64,000 nucleotides of DNA from DUPU01 sp050952465 (GCA_050952465.1 JBMNKZ010000011.1:1-64000); one strand, 5' to 3'. Positions 26,763 through 35,245 are shown, counted from the stretch's first letter. Made by a program: numbers and translations. The notes: generated by a model from the sequence alone, not told the origin.

Positions 26763-27428
26763 ATGGATATTTCACCTCTTTGGATTTCCCTCAAGGTAGC
26801 ATTGTTTGCTACTTTCATCACTTTTTTCGGCGGTATCTATGCTGCCCAATTGGTGATAAAGATGAAGCATTATCGTGGTTTGGTCGATGGAATATTTACA
26901 CTGCCTCTGGTATTGCCTCCTACAGTAGTAGGTTTTTTTCTCTTGCTCATATTTGGGAAAAACAGTTTTATTGGACAAATTCTTGCTTTCTTTGATGCCG
27001 GAGTTGTATTTTCCTGGGTAGGAGCGGTAATTGCTTCCACCGTGGTTAGCTTTCCCCTGATGTACCGGACAACCCGCGGTGCCTTTGAACAAATAGACAG
27101 TAATCTTGTTTATGCGGCACAGACCCTTGGCATGAGTAATCGGCGGATTTTCTGGAGACTGATTATCCCGCTCTCCTGGCCTGGTATCGCCGCAGGTGCA
27201 ATACTAGCCTTTGCCCGTGCTTTAGGTGAGTTTGGTGCTACAATTATGTTGGCGGGCAATATTCCAGGCAAAACCAGAACCATGTCGGTGGCAGTTTATT
27301 CAGCGGTGCAGGCGGGTGACCGTGCCCTTGCCTATCGTTGGGTAGCCGTAATTATGGTTATTTCCTTTGCCATTATTATATTGATGAACTACTGGTTGAG
27401 CTATCAAAGCCGACTTGCGAAAAACTAG
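26763..27428 (+). CDS. modB: Molybdate ABC transporter permease ModB
   Basis: A 221-residue permease with five or six membrane segments. The ABC-permease loop EAA-like motif is visible in YAAQTLGMSNRRIFWRLIIP, and ARALGEFGATIMLAGNIPG is the strongly conserved ModB/CysT segment. The start ATG lies after AAGGAACC, 40 bases past modA. It forms the membrane channel through which ModA hands over molybdate or tungstate. It ends 11 bases before modC. Confidence 0.92.
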   Translation: MDISPLWISLKVALFATFITFFGGIYAAQLVIKMKHYRGLVDGIFTLPLVLPPTVVGFFLLLIFGKNSFIGQILAFFDAGVVFSWVGAVIASTVVSFPLMYRTTRGAFEQIDSNLVYAAQTLGMSNRRIFWRLIIPLSWPGIAAGAILAFARALGEFGATIMLAGNIPGKTRTMSVAVYSAVQAGDRALAYRWVAVIMVISFAIIILMNYWLSYQSRLAKN

Positions 27429-27439
27429 GAGAGATGAAA

Positions 27440-28495
27440 ATGCTTAAGGTTGATATCAAGAAAAAGCTAAACAAGTATACCCTGGAGGTCGCTTTTAATG
27501 TCGGTACCGAGACATTGGCAATTTTAGGTCCATCCGGCTGCGGAAAAAGCATGACTTTAAAATGTATTGCTGGTGTAGAAACGCCTGATGCAGGATATAT
27601 CGAGCTTAATGGCCGGGTGCTATTTGACAGCACAAAAAAAATAAACCTGCCTCCCCAACAGCGGCGAGTCGGCTATTTATTTCAAAATTATGCACTCTTT
27701 CCCAACATGACGGTGGAACAAAACATTGCTGCTGGAATTAAGGGTGACAGGAAAACAAAAGAAAATATTGTTTCTGAAAAGATCAAAGCTTTTTACTTGG
27801 AGGGCCTGGAAAAACAATGCCCGTCTCAACTTTCAGGAGGCCAGCAGCAGCGTGTGGCGCTGGCACGCTTGATGGCCCAAAATCCTGATATACTCATGTT
27901 GGATGAGCCGTTTTCCGCAATGGACAACTATCTAAAATGGCAGCTTGAACAGGAGGTTCATGAAGTACTGCAGTCCTATGGTAAGCCTGTCCTCTACGTT
28001 TCCCATAATCGTAAAGAAGTCTATCGTTTGTGTGATATGGTGGCTGTGCTGTACAACGGTAAACTGGACACTATTTGCTCAAAAAATGAACTTTTTGAGA
28101 TTCCGCGTACAGTAGCAGTGGCACAGCTCATTGGCTGCAAGAATCTTTCCCGTATTCAGAGATTGGGTGAACATAGGGTCTTTGCTGTGGATTGGGGAGT
28201 AGAGTTGGAAACAGGCCGAGCCGTGCCGGAAACGGCTGGAAACATCGGCTTTTTTGGGCATTATATTCGTCCGGCGAGAGCCGAAGAAAAAAATACTATT
28301 GCTTGTCGTGTACTTAGGGTGGTTGAGGATAATTTCTCCACAATTGCTATTCTTAAGCCAGAGGGGGTGTCCGGTATCGAGGATTATTCAAAAATCCTAT
28401 GGGAAATGGATAAGGCCGCTTGGCAAAAAGTTCCGGATAGCTTAGGTACAATTACCATTACATTAGAAGCCGGGCATATCATGTTATTAGACTAA
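27440..28495 (+). CDS. modC: Molybdate ABC transporter ATPase ModC
   Basis: A 351-residue ATPase counted from ATG 27440, chosen because TAGGAGAG precedes it and because a longer frame would overlap most of the end of modB. It shows Walker A GPSGCGKS, Q-loop FQNYALFPNM, ABC signature LSGGQQQRVALARL, Walker B ILMLDEPFSAMD and the switch His in VSHNRKEVY. The C-terminal third (from about residue 230) is the regulatory part with TOBE-like beta strands (GFFGHYIRPARAEE, then IACRVLRVVED). It powers molybdate or tungstate import and closes the operon; a strong terminator lies 33 bases on. Confidence 0.92.
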   Translation: MLKVDIKKKLNKYTLEVAFNVGTETLAILGPSGCGKSMTLKCIAGVETPDAGYIELNGRVLFDSTKKINLPPQQRRVGYLFQNYALFPNMTVEQNIAAGIKGDRKTKENIVSEKIKAFYLEGLEKQCPSQLSGGQQQRVALARLMAQNPDILMLDEPFSAMDNYLKWQLEQEVHEVLQSYGKPVLYVSHNRKEVYRLCDMVAVLYNGKLDTICSKNELFEIPRTVAVAQLIGCKNLSRIQRLGEHRVFAVDWGVELETGRAVPETAGNIGFFGHYIRPARAEEKNTIACRVLRVVEDNFSTIAILKPEGVSGIEDYSKILWEMDKAAWQKVPDSLGTITITLEAGHIMLLD

Positions 28496-28528
28496 GAAAA
28501 AAATCCATATATTCTTAGAAAGACAAAC

Positions 28529-28565
28529 AAAAAGCTGGCAGGTAAATATAGCTGTCAGCTTTTTG
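28529..28565. terminator. Bidirectional terminator between modC and the minus-strand Mop-like frame
   Basis: AAAAAGCTGGCAG pairs with CTGTCAGCTTTTT (one G-U) around a 10-base loop. T runs occur on both strands, so it can end modC on the plus strand and the Mop-like frame on the minus strand. Confidence 0.8.
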
Positions 28566-28577
28566 TTTTAAGAGGAG

Positions 28578-28808
28578 TTAATGTTTTACAAATACTACGT
28601 TAATAGCTTTTACCAGGGCATGTACTTTTTCGCCCTTAGAAAAACCGGCATCTTCTAAACTGTCGCGCGTCATCACGGACGTGAGTCTGGGTGCATCACC
28701 CGCTCAGCCGCCTACTCACATAGTTATTTGGGCCATAATTTCGTCTGATTTAATGTTTTCAATTTCACCGATTAGATTATTTCGTACTCCTGCTTCCAGA
28801 GTATTCAC
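28578..28808 (-). pseudogene. Mop/TOBE-like small molybdate-binding protein with two in-frame TGA codons
   Basis: On the minus strand a 77-codon frame reads as a Mop-type TOBE protein: LEAGVRNNLIGEIENIK, then SDEIMAQITM, then after the interruption LTSVMTRDSLEDAGFSK and GEKVHALVKAINVVFVKH with a TAA stop. No frameshift is needed. Two codons inside are TGA: codon 31 (28716-28718) and codon 35 (28704-28706), giving M-U-V-G-G-U-A if read as selenocysteine. The start is unclear: AAGGGAGGTGA lies at 28803-28813, overlapping GTG 28808, and the better-spaced in-frame codon is CTG 28799. Mop proteins store molybdate or tungstate. Two CGA to TGA changes in a dying gene, or a selenoprotein, are the alternatives; the adjacent modABC and selenium genes keep the second one open. 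Confidence 0.7.
28681..28719 (-). promoter_or_regulatory. Hairpin over the TGA codons, SECIS-like
   Basis: On the minus-strand RNA, GUGAGU (containing the first UGA) pairs with ACUCAC, and inside it GGGUG pairs with CACCC around AUG. Opening the last pair gives a 5-base loop GAUGC whose first base is G, 18 bases after the first UGA. The second UGA lies in the 12-base left internal loop. This fits the loose description of bacterial SECIS elements (apical G, short stem, 16-37 bases from UGA) but is not proof. Confidence 0.4.
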
Positions 28809-29072
28809 CTCCCTTAAAAGATTTTTTCTCAATTAATTATTCCCCGGTAAACCTCAATTATTCAGCATCATATAAAGGAATAAATATTGGTTTTTTTATT
28901 TTTAAAGAGGAAACATCACAGGAAGTCACCTATATTGTCGCAAGATATGCCAGCACCACATTAAATGAAATAGAATATTTAAAATATTTATACAATTTAG
29001 ACAAGAAAAAGGATTGCATTCTCAATAGGTTGTTTGTTAATATTAGATTTAACTGATACGGGAGGAGATACA

Positions 29073-30998
29073 ATGTCAGAAACAATTACAAAGAAAATAT
29101 TGAAGCAACATATAGTTGAAGGAAAAACTATCATTGGAGAAGAAATTGCGTTAAAAATTGACCATACATTAACCCAGGATGCCACCGGTACCATGGCCTA
29201 CCTGCAGTTTCAGGCAATTGGCATTAACCGGGTAAAAACTGAGTTAAGTGTGAGTTTTGTCGATCATAATACCCTGCAGACAGATTTTAAAAACGCTGAT
29301 GACCACTTATTTCTGCAATCGGTAGCAGAAAAATACGGACTGTACTTTTCTCGGCCCGGAAATGGGATTTGCCACCAGGTTTTTCTGGAGAGGTTTGCCC
29401 GTCCCGGAAAAACCTTAATCGGTTCCGACAGCCATACACCAACTGCCGGGGGCATGGGATCTTTGGCCATGGGGGCCGGGGGTCTGGATGTGGCCGCGGC
29501 TATGGCCGGAGAACCATTCAGAATCAAATATCCGGCCGTGGTGGGAGTAAAGCTTACCGGTAAGCTGCCTCACTGGGTTTCCGCCAAGGATGTGATCTTG
29601 GAAGTCCTAAGGCGCATCAATGTTAACGGGGGAGTAGGAAAGGTATTGGAATATTTCGGCCCAGGAGTGGAAAATTTAACTGTCCCTGATCGGGCCACCA
29701 TTACTAACATGGGTACGGAGACCGGTTGCACCACCAGTATATTCCCCAGTGATGAGGTTACGAAGAAGTTTTTAGAGGCTCAAGGCCGCGGGGATGAGTG
29801 GCAGGAAATCTTACCTGATGAGAATGCTGAGTATGATGAAATTATTGAAATAAATTTAAGCGAATTGGAACCTTTGGCAGCTTTGCCTCATAGCCCGGGG
29901 AAGGTAAAGCCTGTCCGGGAAATGGCCGGTTTAAAGGTGAATCAGGTAGCCATTGGGTCATGTACCAATTCTTCCTTGCGAGATCTAAAAGTAGTAGCCA
30001 ATGCTCTGAAAGGGAAAACTATTGCGGAAAACCTGCACCTGATGATTAGCCCAGGATCCAGGCAGGTGGTGGAGCACTTAATTGACAGCGGTGAAATGAA
30101 GTATCTGATCCAGGCGGGAGCGCGGATATTAGAAAATACTTGCGGGCCTTGTATCGGTATGGGTTCCGCTCCCTGTTCCGCCGGCGTATCTGTCCGGACA
30201 TTCAATCGAAATTTTCTAGGAAGAAGCGGCACCAAGGATGCCGAGGTTTATTTGGCAAGTCCTGAGGTAGCTGTCGCCACAGCGTTAACGGGGATATTAA
30301 CGGATCCCAGAGATTTAGGAAAATATCCCGAGTTTAAAATGCCGGAAAGTTTTTTTGTCAATGATAACATGATTATCAAGCCTCTGCCTGCTGATAAGGC
30401 AAAAAGTGTCCAGGTTTCCTATGGCCCCAATATTAAGCCGCTGCCGGAATTTTTCCCGTTGCCGGATGTTTTGAAGGGTGAGGCCTTAATAAAACTTGCG
30501 GATAATATTACAACAGATGATATTATGCCGGCCGGGGCAAAAATTCTCCCCTTGCGTAGCAATATTCCGGAGATATCCAAACATGTCCTGGAAGCAGCGG
30601 ACAGCAGTTTTTCCCAAAGAGCATTGGAGAAAAATGGCGGTTTTATCATTGCCGGAGATAATTATGGACAGGGTTCCAGCCGGGAGCATGCCGCTCTAGC
30701 TCCTAAATATCTAGGCATTAAAGCGGTAATCGTAAAATCCTTTGCTAGAATTCACTTGGCCAATTTAATAAACTTTGGCATTGTGCCCTTAACCTTTGAA
30801 AACCCCGAGGATTATAACCAAATTGAACCGGGGGATGCTATAGAAGTGGAAATAGGGAGTCTCCAAGGAGTAGTTTTCTTAAGCAATTTGACAAAGGATA
30901 TAAAAATAAAACTACGGCATACCCTTTCTCCCTTAGATGCTAAGATCTTAAAGGCCGGAGGCAAACTATCCTGGATTAAAAAGAGAATAAAAAACTAA
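29073..30998 (+). CDS. acnA: Aconitate hydratase
   Basis: A 641-residue aconitase. ATG 29073 follows GGAGGAG by 5 bases. The iron-sulfur cluster cysteines are in the segments AIGSCTNSS and ENTCGPCIGMG; other family motifs are GSDSHTPTAGGMG near residue 115 and, in the C-terminal swivel domain, NYGQGSSREHAALAP. Length (about 640) matches the shorter bacterial aconitase form common in Clostridia, rather than the 890-residue AcnA/IRP type. It interconverts citrate and isocitrate in the cytoplasm, and the isocitrate dehydrogenase gene follows after 20 bases, so the pair carries citrate to 2-oxoglutarate, most likely for glutamate synthesis. The 264 bases upstream (28809-29072) are A/T-rich with no gene. 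Confidence 0.93.
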   Translation: MSETITKKILKQHIVEGKTIIGEEIALKIDHTLTQDATGTMAYLQFQAIGINRVKTELSVSFVDHNTLQTDFKNADDHLFLQSVAEKYGLYFSRPGNGICHQVFLERFARPGKTLIGSDSHTPTAGGMGSLAMGAGGLDVAAAMAGEPFRIKYPAVVGVKLTGKLPHWVSAKDVILEVLRRINVNGGVGKVLEYFGPGVENLTVPDRATITNMGTETGCTTSIFPSDEVTKKFLEAQGRGDEWQEILPDENAEYDEIIEINLSELEPLAALPHSPGKVKPVREMAGLKVNQVAIGSCTNSSLRDLKVVANALKGKTIAENLHLMISPGSRQVVEHLIDSGEMKYLIQAGARILENTCGPCIGMGSAPCSAGVSVRTFNRNFLGRSGTKDAEVYLASPEVAVATALTGILTDPRDLGKYPEFKMPESFFVNDNMIIKPLPADKAKSVQVSYGPNIKPLPEFFPLPDVLKGEALIKLADNITTDDIMPAGAKILPLRSNIPEISKHVLEAADSSFSQRALEKNGGFIIAGDNYGQGSSREHAALAPKYLGIKAVIVKSFARIHLANLINFGIVPLTFENPEDYNQIEPGDAIEVEIGSLQGVVFLSNLTKDIKIKLRHTLSPLDAKILKAGGKLSWIKKRIKN

Positions 30999-31018
30999 AA
31001 AAATGCGAGGAATGTCTG

Positions 31019-32230
31019 ATGAGTAATAAAATTTTCATGAAAACCCCCCTGGTCGAAATGGACGGGGACGAGATGACCAGAATTATCTGGTCCATGATTA
31101 AGGAAATTCTCATAAACCCCTATGTGGATCTTAAGACAGAGTATTATGATCTGGGTTTGGAGAAGAGGGATGAAACGGAAGACCAGGTCACCTTTGACGC
31201 TGCCGATGCGATAAAAAAATATGGGGTTGGGGTAAAATGCGCCACCATTACTCCTAATGCAGCGCGGGTAGAGGAATATAAACTGAAGAAAATGTGGAAA
31301 AGCCCCAATGGAACCATTAGAAGTATTTTGGACGGTACTGTTTTCAGAACGCCGATCATGGTAAATAATTTAAATTCATATATTCCCACCTGGAAGAAAC
31401 CTGTTACCATTGCGAGACATGCCTACGGGGATATCTATAAGAATACGGAGTACCGAGTAGACCAGCCCGGAAAGGTGGAACTGGTGTACACTTCAGAGGA
31501 TGGCCGGGTAGAAAAGCTTATGATTCATGACTTTAAGGCTCCCGGCGTGGTCATGGGGATGCACAATCTGGATGCTTCCATCGAAAGTTTTGCCAAGGCC
31601 TGCTTTAATTTCGCCTTGGGACAAAAGATCAATCTTTGGTTCTCCACTAAGGAAACCATTTCCAAGATATATGACCATCGCTTTAAGGATATCTTCCAGG
31701 AAGTATATGAAAGGGATTATCAGGAGAAGTTCCAGGCCGCCGGTATCGAGTATTTCTATACGCTGATTGATGACCTGGTGGCCCGGGTGGTTCGGTCTGA
31801 AGGAGGAATGCTATGGGCGTGCAAGAACTACGACGGCGATGTCATGTCTGATATGGTAGCCACTGCTTTTGGGAGCCTCGCCATGATGACCTCTGTATTA
31901 GTGTCACCGGAGGGTTATTATGAATTTGAGGCCGCCCACGGTACAGTGCAGCGACATTATTATCGGCACTTAGAAGGAATGAAAACTTCAACTAATTCCA
32001 TGGCCACCATCTTTGCCTGGACCGGTGCCCTCAAAAAACGGGGAGAACTGGACGATACCCCAAAGCTGGTTGAATTTGCTGATAAGCTGGAGAAAGCGTC
32101 CATAGAGACCATTGAAGAGGGTGTTATCACTAAGGATTTGAATCAGCTTTTAACCTCATCTGAGAGAACAATTGTGGATACGGAAGGATTTTTACACGAG
32201 ATTAAAAAGCGTTTGGAAAAGGTGTTATAA
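31019..32230 (+). CDS. icd: NADP-type isocitrate dehydrogenase
   Basis: A 403-residue isocitrate dehydrogenase of the eukaryote-like homodimeric subfamily (type II). It starts with MSNKIFMKTPLVEMDGDEMT, has the substrate loop KSPNGTIRSILDGTVFR and IPTWKKPVTIARHAYGD, metal ligands in the region LIDDLVARV to DGDVMSDMVATAFGS, and the coenzyme-binding GTVQRHYYRH segment, whose Arg-His pattern favours NADP. GCGAGGAA precedes the ATG. It converts isocitrate to 2-oxoglutarate and CO2 in the cytoplasm and forms an operon with aconitase. Confidence 0.93.
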   Translation: MSNKIFMKTPLVEMDGDEMTRIIWSMIKEILINPYVDLKTEYYDLGLEKRDETEDQVTFDAADAIKKYGVGVKCATITPNAARVEEYKLKKMWKSPNGTIRSILDGTVFRTPIMVNNLNSYIPTWKKPVTIARHAYGDIYKNTEYRVDQPGKVELVYTSEDGRVEKLMIHDFKAPGVVMGMHNLDASIESFAKACFNFALGQKINLWFSTKETISKIYDHRFKDIFQEVYERDYQEKFQAAGIEYFYTLIDDLVARVVRSEGGMLWACKNYDGDVMSDMVATAFGSLAMMTSVLVSPEGYYEFEAAHGTVQRHYYRHLEGMKTSTNSMATIFAWTGALKKRGELDDTPKLVEFADKLEKASIETIEEGVITKDLNQLLTSSERTIVDTEGFLHEIKKRLEKVL

Positions 32231-32308
32231 AGGAAACGAAGAGCAAATATAACTTTTCTTGCATATGCTATGGTAGGAAAGGATGTCCCAGAATGGGAGG
32301 TGCTGCTG

Positions 32309-32506
32309 ATGAGAGATGTGAATTTGCTGCACCCGGATTTAAAGCCGAAAGCTTTGAAGTTGGTTGAGCTAGCTAAAGCTAAAGGTATTAATATTGTGGT
32401 ATCTCAGACCTGGCGCACTAAGGAGGAACAGGATGCATTATATGCTCAGGGGCGCACAAGGTCAGGTAATAAGGAAAGGTTATATTTTTACAGCCTGCAG
32501 GATTAA
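32309..32506 (+). pseudogene. Truncated M15-type peptidoglycan peptidase remnant
   Basis: The 65 residues from ATG 32309 (GGGAGGTG upstream) match the start of M15 L-alanyl-D-glutamate/D-Ala peptidases: LHPDLKPKALKLVELAK, then VVSQTWRTKEEQDALYAQGR. In full-length members the sequence after ALYAQGRT continues to the zinc ligands (a His in the SxHxxGxAxD region); here it stops after about 15 unrelated residues that read straight into a terminator hairpin. The metal site is missing, so no activity is expected. The pattern suggests an internal deletion that joined the 5' end of the gene to its own terminator. Confidence 0.75.
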
Positions 32507-32521
32507 CTGCCGGCTTTTTTA
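32492..32521 (+). terminator. Terminator overlapping the end of the M15 remnant
   Basis: AGCCTGCAG and CTGCCGGCT form a 9-bp stem with one mismatch and a 6-base loop, followed by T residues. The stop codon of the remnant lies in the loop. Confidence 0.7.
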
Positions 32522-32539
32522 TTTTTCAAAAAGATTTTG

Positions 32540-32555
32540 TAATGATTAATCATTA
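32540..32555. promoter_or_regulatory. Perfect 16-bp palindrome, possible operator
   Basis: TAATGATTAATCATTA is its own reverse complement. It is followed by GTTGGTACTAAC, itself nearly symmetric, and CATCATTAG. It lies about 150 bases before the sigma-like gene at 32691. Confidence 0.45.
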
Positions 32556-32690
32556 GTTGGTACTAACATCATTAGATAGCACTTTTATCTTACACTGGCA
32601 CCGTGTAATAATTCTTTCTTATGAAACTAAAAGAAATATGGATTATTCAGTAAATAAGTGCCAAATGAGTGGGTGCAAAGGATGGAAAAC

Positions 32691-33131
32691 ATGAAAAGAA
32701 CCAATCAATTACCGATTAAGCTTATATATAATTTCACTTACCGGCTATCCGGAAATATAGAAACTGCCAAGGATTTGACGGAACAAGCTTTGTTAATGAG
32801 TAATAATAATTATACTTTTTGTAATAGTAATCATGATCGCGATCTTATTCTATTAAAACAAGCGTGGACGTATTTTATGAATGACGATAGAAACCTAAAT
32901 TATAATTATGATGGATATTTTAATTTTCAGGAAAATAGCCCCGTCCAGCAGTTGTTGCTCTCTTTACCCCCGGAAGTACGCTGTGCCGTGATTCTTCGTG
33001 ATATCTTCGGTTATACCTACAGACAAATTTCGGCCGTATTAAGTAAATTAGAAATAGAGATAAGGTATCTGATTTCTATGGGAAGACAAGAAATTTCAAA
33101 ATCAACTAAAAAAATCGATAATACCGGCTGA
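32691..33131 (+). CDS. Sigma factor region 4-like small protein
   Basis: About 146 residues from ATG 32691, chosen because AAAGGA lies 8 bases upstream; ATG 32682 and GTG 32658 are alternatives. The second half resembles the region 4 of an ECF sigma factor: LLLSLPPEVRCAVILRDIFG, then YTYRQISAVLSKLEIEIRYL, the helix-turn-helix that recognises a -35 element. The first half is only weakly like sigma region 2: LIYNFTYRLSGNIETAKDLT recalls the usual FLRMTGNREEA stretch, but the rest is Asn-rich and divergent. It may be a degenerate sigma factor or a regulator of the ECF sigma gene 65 bases downstream. Confidence 0.6.
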   Translation: MKRTNQLPIKLIYNFTYRLSGNIETAKDLTEQALLMSNNNYTFCNSNHDRDLILLKQAWTYFMNDDRNLNYNYDGYFNFQENSPVQQLLLSLPPEVRCAVILRDIFGYTYRQISAVLSKLEIEIRYLISMGRQEISKSTKKIDNTG

Positions 33132-33196
33132 AACAGATAGGATTTGGCTTCTCTTTGCCGAAATTAGACGGATAGAGGGATGGAGGGAAGCCATAG

Positions 33197-33712
33197 ATGG
33201 ATAGGATCAAAATGCTTTACGAATTCTATAAAGAAGCCGTCTTTCGCTTTTTTCTCCGGATGACCGGCAATAGGGAAGAGGCGGGGGAACTTACCCAGGA
33301 AGTTTTTTTTCAAGCTTGCTTGTCCCTTTACCGGTTCAAAGGGGAGTCTACTCTTAAAACTTGGCTTTTTTCCATTGCCAGAAATGTTTTTTTAAAGCAC
33401 CTACGGGAAAAAAGTAAACATAAAACCATAAACTTAGGAGAAGAACTGTCTTATGATGAACTCAATACTCAAGGCTTAGATCCCCCTGCAGATTTATTAA
33501 TATTAAAAGAAGAGCGGGAAAGAATCCAAAAAGCACTGGCTAAGCTTCCGGAAAACGCCAGAACCATTATTATTTTAAAAGAATTTGAACAACTCTCTTA
33601 TGAGGAAATCGCCGGCATTTTCGGTCAAACAGTAAATTGGGTGCGGGTAAATTTTTTCCGGGCCAAGAAGCAGTTAGGACAGGTTTACCGGGAAATGGAG
33701 GATGAATCATAA
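33197..33712 (+). CDS. ECF-type RNA polymerase sigma factor
   Basis: A 171-residue extracytoplasmic-function sigma factor. Region 2 (residues 1-75) has FRFFLRMTGNREEAGELTQE, then FKGESTLKTWLFSIARNVF, the segments that bind core polymerase and melt the -10 element. Region 4 (about 110-165) has LAKLPENARTIIILKEFEQL and YEEIAGIFGQTVNWVRV, the helix-turn-helix. Ribosome site GGAGGGA precedes the ATG. The next gene begins directly after its stop and encodes the cognate membrane anti-sigma factor, so the sigma is held inactive until a surface signal arrives. Confidence 0.92.
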   Translation: MDRIKMLYEFYKEAVFRFFLRMTGNREEAGELTQEVFFQACLSLYRFKGESTLKTWLFSIARNVFLKHLREKSKHKTINLGEELSYDELNTQGLDPPADLLILKEERERIQKALAKLPENARTIIILKEFEQLSYEEIAGIFGQTVNWVRVNFFRAKKQLGQVYREMEDES

Positions 33713-35245
33713 ATGAAGCCAACAGAATGCAACTTGATTCAAGAGTTAATGCCATTGTATGAAGAAAACTTGGTTAATGAAGAGACAGCAGCTTATATTG
33801 AGGAGCATTTGTGCAAGTGCACTGATTGCCGTGAACAATGGGAGAATTTTATCAGCCCATTGCCGGATCCGTTGCTTGGTGAAAAACTAAAGATTCAAAA
33901 AAGCTCTGATCACAAGTTGATAAATAGGATCAAGAAAACAGTTTTAGTGGGAGTACTATTATTAGTGATGGGGGGAACAGGCTTAGCCTATGCTTCATAT
34001 ACTGCGGGAAAACATGTAGGCCAGGATGACCCTTCTTATCGCTTTGCCCAGGAGCTGGGACTTTTTACAGAAATCAATCAAAGTAAGACCATAGACGGTA
34101 TTCAAGTTAATTTAGAAAACGGACTATTTGATAGTACGCGGAGTGTTCTGTTTTTGAATTTTTCATCTCCCGTTCAAGATGTGCCTATGATTACTATGAC
34201 TGATGAGGAAGGGACGGAGTACCTGCAGAAAAGCAGCAAAGGTTGGCAAAATAAGTATTTTATGTTTGAGTTAGAGCCTTTGGATGTGGATACCCAGAGT
34301 ATCAATATTTCCTTGGCTCTCAGGGATATGGCAGGGAGGGATGTGGCTGATACGGGCAATATGGAAGAAACAGCTGAATTTACGGTTCCGGTAGACATCT
34401 TGAAAACAGCCCAACATACCAAGATTATCTATCCTAATCAGGAAAAGGATTTGGCAGAATTGAAAGTGCGCCTGGAAAAGGCAGTATTGGGGGTTAGTGA
34501 ATCTGAGTTCCAAGTACGTTTTGACTGGCCGGTAGACGGAACTGTGGCGGGTTTGGGAATCGGAAGGGGGACGGCTTATTTCCCTACATCCGTAAGGGAA
34601 GTGCCGGATACACCGCCTCCCCCCGGCGCTATTCCTCCTCCCGGTGGATTAACATCCGGTTATGCTGCGTCCTACGTGGTTAATTACCATCAGGGAGACC
34701 TGCCGGATAACCGGCCAGCTCTCTATGATTTAACTGCTCGGCGGGAAGTAGAGGTCCAAAGAGGAGAATACCAGACAACCCAATTCCCCTGTCAGGTGAC
34801 AGCTTCATTAAAGTTTGCCCCGGTGGAACAGGAAAGTCAAAAGCTGGACATGCTGCTTCCCCCCCTGTACTTATATAAAAAAACAGCGGATTCCTTGGAC
34901 TCTATAAAATGGGAGCTAAACTTTCAGGAGAAAAATGAACTTAATCTGGAAAAGAGCATTCCTTATCAAGACGGCAATATAATTTTGGAGAAAGTTTGGC
35001 GGGAAGATGACCGGATATACCTAAGCTTCCGGCTGGAGTCTTTTGCAAGTACAAACAATATTTTACCCCACTTTGAGCTTACGGACAGTGAAGGAATGAA
35101 GTTAGGGGAGATGCACTTTGATCGGGACAATCCCATGGTGGTCATGTTTTATCTATACCATGAGGAGGTAAAAAAGCTTTTCTTAAACCTTGATAGTATC
35201 GGGCACATGTTACCCAGGGAAGAATTCACTTTGGAAATTGCATAA
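33713..35245 (+). CDS. Zinc-finger membrane anti-sigma factor (DUF4179-like)
   Basis: A 510-residue anti-sigma factor whose ATG abuts the sigma stop codon. The N-terminal cytoplasmic zinc-binding anti-sigma domain shows the ligands His32, Cys36 and Cys39 (EEHLCKCTDCREQW). One transmembrane helix follows (about residues 80-100, TVLVGVLLLVMGGTGLAYAS). The extracellular remainder (about 400 residues) is beta-rich, of the kind annotated DUF4179 with a second C-terminal Ig-like domain, with a Pro/Gly-rich loop near residues 300-315. Proteolysis or ligand binding outside probably frees the sigma factor. The glycine/proline loop is a good candidate exposed site. Confidence 0.85.
   Translation: MKPTECNLIQELMPLYEENLVNEETAAYIEEHLCKCTDCREQWENFISPLPDPLLGEKLKIQKSSDHKLINRIKKTVLVGVLLLVMGGTGLAYASYTAGKHVGQDDPSYRFAQELGLFTEINQSKTIDGIQVNLENGLFDSTRSVLFLNFSSPVQDVPMITMTDEEGTEYLQKSSKGWQNKYFMFELEPLDVDTQSINISLALRDMAGRDVADTGNMEETAEFTVPVDILKTAQHTKIIYPNQEKDLAELKVRLEKAVLGVSESEFQVRFDWPVDGTVAGLGIGRGTAYFPTSVREVPDTPPPPGAIPPPGGLTSGYAASYVVNYHQGDLPDNRPALYDLTARREVEVQRGEYQTTQFPCQVTASLKFAPVEQESQKLDMLLPPLYLYKKTADSLDSIKWELNFQEKNELNLEKSIPYQDGNIILEKVWREDDRIYLSFRLESFASTNNILPHFELTDSEGMKLGEMHFDRDNPMVVMFYLYHEEVKKLFLNLDSIGHMLPREEFTLEIA

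Noticed and set aside
27338..27439. A longer N-terminus for ModC beginning inside modB
   Set aside because: It would overlap the end of modB by about 90 bases and adds residues that do not match the ATPase family; ATG 27440 has a good ribosome site.
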